This document shows positions 45,953-50,354 of a stretch of DNA of 50,354 bases, piece after piece. Below the pieces are notes generated by a model. The model was not told the origin of the DNA. It did no database searches and saw only the letters and a program-made list of their open reading frames with translations. The stretch covers positions 818,393-868,746 of the forward strand of contig JAUJNT010000001.1 in the NCBI GenBank assembly GCA_030448005.1, written 5' to 3'. Source of the stretch: Thermoleophilaceae bacterium (GTDB taxonomy: Bacteria; Actinomycetota; Thermoleophilia; Solirubrobacterales; Thermoleophilaceae). The position numbers and the translations under genes were made by a program. The first letter of the stretch is position 1. Each line of letters opens with the position of its first letter.

Positions 45953-47446
45953 GTGAGCGCCCCCGTGCGCCTGGCCGACGACACGCTCGCCCACCACGCC
46001 GAACGCGTGGCGGTGCCGAGCTATGACCGGACGGCGCTCGAGCCGGCGGTCGTGCACATGAGCGTGGGCTCCTTCCACCGCTCGCACCAGGCCGTGTACT
46101 TCGACGAGCTGGCCCAGCGCGGGGTCACGAAGGCATGGGGCATCACCGGCGTGGGGCTGCACCGACCGGAGATGCGCGCGGTGCTGACCGCCCAGGACGG
46201 CCTATACACAGTGGTCGCGCGGAGCGCCGTCGATGACGTTGCTCGTGTGGTCGGCGTGATCGGGCGCTACCTGTTCGCGCCACAGGACGGCGGCGCGGTG
46301 CTCGATGCGCTGAGCTCCCCGCAGACGCGGCTCGTGACGCTCACGATCACCGGCGCCGCCTACTCCGTCGATCCCGCCACCGACGCCTTCAGGGCAGGAC
46401 ACCCCGAGCTCGAGGCGGACCTGGCGACACCTTCGCGACCGACGTCCGCGCTCGGCCACCTGGTGGAGGCGCTCGACCGCCGCCGCCGCGCGGGCCTGGA
46501 GCCGTTCACCGTCCTGTCGTGCGACAACGTGCCGGGCAACGGGGAGATGGCCCGCCGTGCCCTCGTGGGCTTTGCCGCGCTGCGCGACCCGCGCCTGGCC
46601 GCCTGGATCGATGAGCGGGTGGCCTTTCCCAGCAGCATGGTGGACCGCATCACCGCCAAGACCACCGTGGCCGACCGCGAGTTCGTCGAGCATGAGTTCG
46701 GCGTGGCCGACCGCTGGCCGGTCATCACCGAGCCGTTCTCTCAATGGGTGATCGAGGACGTGTTCTGCAACGGCCGGCCGCCGCTCGACGAGGTGGGCGT
46801 GCGGTTCGTCGGCGACGTCCGGCCTTACGCGCTTCTCAAGACGCGGCTGCTGAACGCGAGCCACTGCGCGCTCGGACATCTCGGCGGGCTCGCCGGGCTC
46901 CAAAGCGCCGACGAGGCCATGGATGATCCCGTCTTCGGCGCGTATGTAGCGCGCCTCATGCACCACGAGGTTGCGCCGCTGCTGCCCTCCGTCCCCGGCG
47001 TGGACCTGCGTGCCTACCAACGCTCCCTGCTCGAGCGCCTCGCGAACCCGATGATCGGCGACGAGCTCTCCCGCCTGCGACGCAACGGGTCTTCGAAGGT
47101 GCCGACCCACGTGCTCAGCTCGATCGCCGAGGCGCGCGCCCGTGGCCTCCCGCACACGCTGTTGACGCTGGCGGTGGCGGGGTGGTGCCGCCAGCTGCGC
47201 GGAGTGGATGAGGACGGTCACGGGGTTCCCATCGACGACCCGCTGGCCGACGTCCTGCAGCCGCTCGCCGTGGCGGGCGGAACCGACCCACGGTCGTTGC
47301 TCGGCGTATGGCAGGTCTTCGGGCCCCTCGGCCAGGATCAGGGCTTCGCCGCCGAGCTCGAGGGGGCGCTCGTGGCGATCGAGCAAGACGGAGTCCGCAG
47401 CGTGGTGGCCGCGAGCCTTGGCGGCGACAGACAGGTGGCGGCGTGA
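45953..47446 (+). CDS. mannitol dehydrogenase family protein
   Basis: A 497-residue polyol dehydrogenase. The N-terminal Rossmann domain has VVHMSVGSFHRSHQAVYFDE. The middle has VLSCDNVPGNGEMARRAL and SMVDRITAKTTVADREF, and the C-terminal domain LLNASHCALGHLGGLAG. The catalytic lysine and asparagine/histidine pattern K-x-R-x-L-N-x-x-H (KTRLLNASH) is intact. It would interconvert fructose, mannitol, arabinitol or a phosphorylated form with NAD. The GTG at 45953 is the start, and the stop overlaps the HAD gene (GTGA). Confidence 0.88.
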   Translation: MSAPVRLADDTLAHHAERVAVPSYDRTALEPAVVHMSVGSFHRSHQAVYFDELAQRGVTKAWGITGVGLHRPEMRAVLTAQDGLYTVVARSAVDDVARVVGVIGRYLFAPQDGGAVLDALSSPQTRLVTLTITGAAYSVDPATDAFRAGHPELEADLATPSRPTSALGHLVEALDRRRRAGLEPFTVLSCDNVPGNGEMARRALVGFAALRDPRLAAWIDERVAFPSSMVDRITAKTTVADREFVEHEFGVADRWPVITEPFSQWVIEDVFCNGRPPLDEVGVRFVGDVRPYALLKTRLLNASHCALGHLGGLAGLQSADEAMDDPVFGAYVARLMHHEVAPLLPSVPGVDLRAYQRSLLERLANPMIGDELSRLRRNGSSKVPTHVLSSIAEARARGLPHTLLTLAVAGWCRQLRGVDEDGHGVPIDDPLADVLQPLAVAGGTDPRSLLGVWQVFGPLGQDQGFAAELEGALVAIEQDGVRSVVAASLGGDRQVAA

Positions 47447-48288
47447 AGCTCGGCGCCTCACACGCGGGCGCGCTCGACCGCGGCGACATCCGTGTGCTGC
47501 TGTGCGACGCCGACGACTGCCTGTTCCCATCGGAGGAGCCGGCGTTCGTGGCCTCGACGGAAGTGACGAACGATCTGCTCGCCAGCCTCGGTGTCTCGAA
47601 GCGCTTCTCTCCAACGGAGCTACGGACCCTGGCGGTGGGCAAGAGCTTCCGCGCGACGGCGATCGACCTCGCGCTCAGCTTCGGCGTGGCGCTGGAGCCG
47701 CTCCTGGCCGCCGATCGCCCGGGAGCGCGCGTCGGACACGACGGCGACGGCCCCGTGCTGACCGCGGAGGAACTGGAGCGCCGGGTCCTGCTCGAGCGCC
47801 GCGCGGTCAGCGCCCATCTCGGCCGCGAGCTCGAGCCGGATCCCTCCGTGCAGGAGCCACTCGCCGAGCTCGCCCGGCGCTTCGGGCTTGCCGTGGTGAG
47901 CTCGAGCGCGCTGGCGCGGCTCGACGTGTGCTTCGATGCCACGGGGCTGGCCGGGCTGTTCCCGCCCGAGGTGCGCTTCAGCGCCGAGGACTCACTGCCC
48001 GTCCCGACGAGCAAGCCCGATCCGGCCGTCTACATCCTCGCCGGAGAGCATCTCGGCGTCGCCGGCTCTCAGGCCCTGGCCATCGAGGACTCCCTGGCGG
48101 GGACGCGCTCTGCCCTGGCCGCCGGATTCCCCACCGTGGGCAACGTCCTCTTCGTGCCGCCGGCTGAACGAGAGGAGCGCGTGGCCGCTCTCCTTAACGC
48201 GGGGGTCGCGGCAGTCGTCTCTTCTTGGTGGGAGCTTGAGGAGCTGCTCGCCGCCCGTGCGCCCGCGGATGCCCCGCTCGGCGTCTGA
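47443..48288 (+). CDS. HAD-superfamily hydrolase, probable sugar/polyol phosphatase
   Basis: A 281-residue HAD protein. Motif I is LLCDADDCLFPSEEPAF with the nucleophile aspartate, motif II VVSSSALARLD, motif III SKPDPAVYILAGEHLGV, and motif IV ALAIEDSLAGTRSALAAGF. A long helical cap (C1) lies between motifs I and II, as in beta-phosphoglucomutase/phosphatase relatives. The GTG start overlaps the dehydrogenase stop, so they act together. I suggest it dephosphorylates, or works on, the polyol or sugar phosphate used by that dehydrogenase. Confidence 0.82.
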   Translation: MKLGASHAGALDRGDIRVLLCDADDCLFPSEEPAFVASTEVTNDLLASLGVSKRFSPTELRTLAVGKSFRATAIDLALSFGVALEPLLAADRPGARVGHDGDGPVLTAEELERRVLLERRAVSAHLGRELEPDPSVQEPLAELARRFGLAVVSSSALARLDVCFDATGLAGLFPPEVRFSAEDSLPVPTSKPDPAVYILAGEHLGVAGSQALAIEDSLAGTRSALAAGFPTVGNVLFVPPAEREERVAALLNAGVAAVVSSWWELEELLAARAPADAPLGV

Positions 48289-48324
48289 TCCCTGCCGCGG
48301 CGCCTACCCACCCCAAGCGCTTCG

Positions 48325-48726
48325 CTAGGTCACGAAGGGCAGGTCATCCTCCGTGCCGGTCAGGCGGAAGACCCTCTGTACGGCTCGCGGGCCCTTGCGC
48401 AGGCGGAGCCGTCCGACCGGGCGGGAGCGAGCTTGAGCGTCCAAGAGGACATACAGGCCGCTCGAGTCAATGAAGGAGAGACCGCGGAGGTCCACGGTGA
48501 TCGTCTCGGCACACGTCTCCGCCAGCCGGATCTCCCCGTCAAGGGCGTCGGCGTTCGACAGGTCGAGCTCTCCGTCGAGCTCGAGGGTCCAGTGACCGGC
48601 GTCGTTGTTGGAGGAGATGCGAAGCAGGCCCTTGCGGGTGGTCCACTTCGGCTCGACGAGCCCGAAAGCTGTGGGCGCTTCGTCGTCGACTAGGCCCAAG
48701 GGGGCGGGGGAAAGGCTGGGGGTCAT
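48325..48726 (-). CDS. STAS-domain anti-sigma factor antagonist
   Basis: A 133-residue protein. After about 40 variable residues comes a STAS domain with LELDGELDLSNADALDGEI and VDLRGLSFIDSSGLYVLLDA. The serine in DSSG is the residue phosphorylated by a partner kinase in SpoIIAA/RsbV proteins. It would release a sigma factor from its anti-sigma factor when unphosphorylated. No partner kinase is in the window. A perfect palindrome sits 13 bases upstream of its ATG. Confidence 0.85.
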   Translation of the reverse strand: MTPSLSPAPLGLVDDEAPTAFGLVEPKWTTRKGLLRISSNNDAGHWTLELDGELDLSNADALDGEIRLAETCAETITVDLRGLSFIDSSGLYVLLDAQARSRPVGRLRLRKGPRAVQRVFRLTGTEDDLPFVT

Positions 48727-48739
48727 GTGAATCCCTCGA

Positions 48740-48758
48740 TCGGAACTTGCAGTTCCGA
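48740..48758. promoter_or_regulatory. perfect palindrome upstream of the STAS gene
   Basis: TCGGAACT-TGC-AGTTCCGA: eight-base arms around a three-base centre, 14-32 bases before the STAS start. It could be a repressor operator or an mRNA hairpin near the ribosome site. The remaining bases to 48906 show no gene. Confidence 0.5.
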
Positions 48759-48906
48759 CGGTCCCGCCCGTTTTGCTTCTAAGGGCTCACGGTGTCCCGC
48801 CGCTCACTTCTGTCGGCAGGCTACCCCTTCGGAGCGCCTCCCCCCTTGAATGTAGCTGACACTGGTCTCTCGGGCAAGCGCGGCTTAGGGCGCGCCGCCC
48901 CCGCAG

Positions 48907-49008
48907 TCACGGTCTGATCACCCCGAGCAGGACGAGCAGCAGGAGGGTGCCGATCAGCGACACGACCAGCGAGCCGCCGCAGCCGAGCCGGTTCGAGAAG
49001 AAGAACAT
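48907..49008 (-). CDS. 33-residue single-helix membrane protein
   Basis: The minus strand reads MFFFSNRLGCGGSLVVSLIG and then a leucine-rich helix ending VIRP. The ATG at 49008 directly follows the stop of another tiny frame, with no gap. The hydrophobic stretch of about 20 residues crosses the membrane once. Very short proteins starting like this are, as I recall, found in other Solirubrobacterales. The function is unknown. Confidence 0.5.
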   Translation of the reverse strand: MFFFSNRLGCGGSLVVSLIGTLLLLVLLGVIRP

Positions 49009-49104
49009 CTAGCCGCGGAGCCTTCCGAAGGCCGCCCGCAGACCGATCCCGCTCGCCACGGCGATGCCGAGCGGGATCGGTAGGCAGCAGCCGCATCCGC
49101 GCAC
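49009..49104 (-). CDS. 31-residue cysteine-rich hydrophobic peptide
   Basis: The minus strand from a GTG at 49104 reads VRGCGCCLPIPLGIAVASGI, then GLRAAFGRLRG, and its TAG abuts the next ATG. Three cysteines in four positions followed by one hydrophobic segment look like a small membrane or lipid-linked peptide. The direct abutment to the 33-residue frame suggests a two-gene micro-operon. Confidence 0.4.
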   Translation of the reverse strand: MRGCGCCLPIPLGIAVASGIGLRAAFGRLRG

Positions 49105-49226
49105 CTGGGTTCCACGACGGGCAAAGTGTGAGCGCACAACTGCTTGGGTACCCGGGCTCGGCGCCCTCAAGCGCATTCGCCCTCTGGTCAGGTTTCAGGC
49201 TAGGAGGAGCGGGAGAACAAGAGAAC

Positions 49227-49460
49227 ATGGGAATCGAATTCTTTCTTCTCGTGCTGCTGGCAGGTCTCGGCGTGCTGGCCTTTCTCTTCTTCTCCGGCAG
49301 CTTCGGTGTCGCGAAGGCGGGCAGCGATCAAGCCGGCGACGGGGAGCGCCCCACCCACGCCTACGTGGAGGAGGACTCCGACACGAGGTTCGTCGGCGCC
49401 GACACAAAGGACGAGGTCCGGCGCCGGGCCGAGGAGGACCCCAACACCGAGGTCCGCTGA
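49227..49460 (+). CDS. small single-pass membrane protein, 77 aa
   Basis: A 77-residue protein: one N-terminal membrane helix (FFLLVLLAGLGVLAFLFFSG) and an acidic cytoplasmic tail with DTKDEVRRRAEEDPN. A purine-rich ribosome site (GGGAG, with AGGAGGA farther up) precedes the ATG at 49227. I recognise no family. It lies end to end with the convergent peptidase gene, with 20 bases between. Confidence 0.6.
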   Translation: MGIEFFLLVLLAGLGVLAFLFFSGSFGVAKAGSDQAGDGERPTHAYVEEDSDTRFVGADTKDEVRRRAEEDPNTEVR

Positions 49461-49480
49461 ATCGCCGGAAGCTCAGGGCC

Positions 49481-50326
49481 TCACAGGAACGGCATCGGGT
49501 CGACCGGCCGGCCGCCCACCCAGGTCTCGAAGTGCAGGTGATCGCCGAAGCAGCGGCCCGTGCAGCCCACAAGGCCGATCGGCTCTCCCTGTCGCACCAC
49601 CCTTCCCCGCTCGGTGAGGAAGCGGGACAGGTGCGCGTAGCAGGTGGTGAGCCTGGCGGTGTGCTGCACGCAGACGTAGTTCCCGTAGCCACCCACCGGG
49701 CCGCGGATGACCACGCCACCGTCGGCAGCCGCGCGGATGACCGTGCCGGTGGGAGCGGCGATGTCGATCCCGGCGTGCAGCCGGCCCCACCGCTGTCCGA
49801 ACGGGGAGACGACGGAGCCGCCGACAGGCCAGGCCAGCCCGCCCGCTCCCAGCCGCAGCGGACCGTCGTAGATGGCACCCGCCTTGGCGAGCCGGCGGGC
49901 CACCCGACGGCGCGCCGCCTCGAGCGCCTTCAGGTCGCTGAGTTCCCCGCGAAGCTTCGTGTTCTCCCTCAGCACCCTCGCGGGCGGCTCTTCCTCGTCT
50001 CCGTCGATGCGCGGGCCGGCCCCGCCGCCGGGCGGCACCACCTGCACCACCCTCGGCCGCGGCCCGCCTTCCGAGGCCTCGGGTCGCTCACCGCGCGCCG
50101 CTCGCGCCGGAGTGCTCCCATCGAGACGTGGCTCGGGCGACGCGGCCTGCTCCGCCTCCGAGCCCGGCGCCATGTCGAGGAAACCGGTGCCGAGCGCCAC
50201 GGCCACCGCGGCCACCACGAGCGCCGGCCCCGCCACCAGCCATGGCCGTCGATGGCGTGGCGGCACGGCCGTTGCGCCGGCGCCGCGGCTCGGATGGGGA
50301 TCGGTCCGCGGTGGCTTGCGAGACAT
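49481..50326 (-). CDS. M23-family (LytM-type) metallopeptidase
   Basis: A 281-residue murein endopeptidase-like protein. An N-terminal membrane helix (WLVAGPALVVAAVAVALG), a proline-rich linker and a short coiled coil (ENTKLRGELSDLKALEAARR) precede the peptidase domain. Zinc ligands are seen as HAGIDIAAPTG (H-x3-D) and GDHLHFETW (H-x-H), with the further histidine in YAHLSRF, so the domain looks catalytically complete. The ATG at 50326 is near the window edge, so regulatory sequence upstream is not visible. Confidence 0.9.
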   Translation of the reverse strand: MSRKPPRTDPHPSRGAGATAVPPRHRRPWLVAGPALVVAAVAVALGTGFLDMAPGSEAEQAASPEPRLDGSTPARAARGERPEASEGGPRPRVVQVVPPGGGAGPRIDGDEEEPPARVLRENTKLRGELSDLKALEAARRRVARRLAKAGAIYDGPLRLGAGGLAWPVGGSVVSPFGQRWGRLHAGIDIAAPTGTVIRAAADGGVVIRGPVGGYGNYVCVQHTARLTTCYAHLSRFLTERGRVVRQGEPIGLVGCTGRCFGDHLHFETWVGGRPVDPMPFL

Positions 50327-50354
50327 GCCGAACGGATCTTAGGTATGCATCCCC

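Noticed and set aside
46202-47614. 470-codon open frame on the minus strand
   Set aside because: Antisense to the mannitol dehydrogenase family gene; arginine/histidine-rich with no motif.

Overview
The window looks like chromosome from a high-GC actinobacterium. A member of the class Thermoleophilia (Solirubrobacterales) is my best guess. The reasons are the GC-rich codon use, the many GTG starts and ATGA/GTGA overlaps, the large secreted kelch and RTX-type proteins, and a small acidic protein of a kind I associate with that group. This is inference, because the window holds no rRNA gene.

Layout. (1) 1-5.7 kb is a tight forward core run: lipB (cut by the window edge), lipA, an anchored kelch protein, a rhomboid protease, a 59-residue membrane protein, a D,D-carboxypeptidase, a membrane protein and an MmcQ/YjbR protein. 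(2) 5.7-27.3 kb is an accessory region. It holds a broken nucleotidyltransferase; a threonyl-tRNA synthetase-like gene cut short where a Tn554-type transposon begins (tnpA, tnpB, tnpC plus an adenylyltransferase-type cargo gene); an Apea-like HEPN protein next to an IetA/IetS-type ATPase and subtilisin pair (phage defence or plasmid stability type); and methyltransferase and acetyltransferase genes. It continues with an archaeal-type aspartyl-tRNA synthetase behind a T-box leader, an Erm-type rRNA methylase, a phosphinothricin-acetyltransferase-like gene, two VOC proteins, a 2-hydroxyacid dehydrogenase, an Mrp ATPase, an AraC regulator and a UvrA-like ATPase. About fifteen reading-frame breaks lie here and none was seen in the flanks. 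(3) 27.5-50.3 kb is intact. It carries two tRNA-Ala genes (TGC and CGC), a diguanylate cyclase, a large LuxR-family ATPase regulator followed by a 1084-residue secreted kelch/RTX protein, an OsmC-like protein, an MMPL transporter and a metallothionein-like protein. Next comes a polyol-phosphate/teichoic-acid-like cluster (LicC-like cytidylyltransferase, sn-glycerol-1-phosphate dehydrogenase, CDP-glycerol glycerophosphotransferase, mannitol-type dehydrogenase, HAD phosphatase), then a STAS regulator, tiny membrane proteins and an M23 peptidase.

How the genes work together. LipB and LipA make the lipoyl cofactor. The accessory region reads as stacked mobile, defence and antibiotic-resistance functions, including two spare aminoacyl-tRNA synthetases that could act as resistant copies. 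The right-hand cluster plausibly makes a CDP-activated polyol and polymerises it into a wall polymer. The strongest unusual items are the T-box-regulated aspartyl-tRNA synthetase and the HEPN + IetAS neighbourhood inside a decaying or poorly assembled island.
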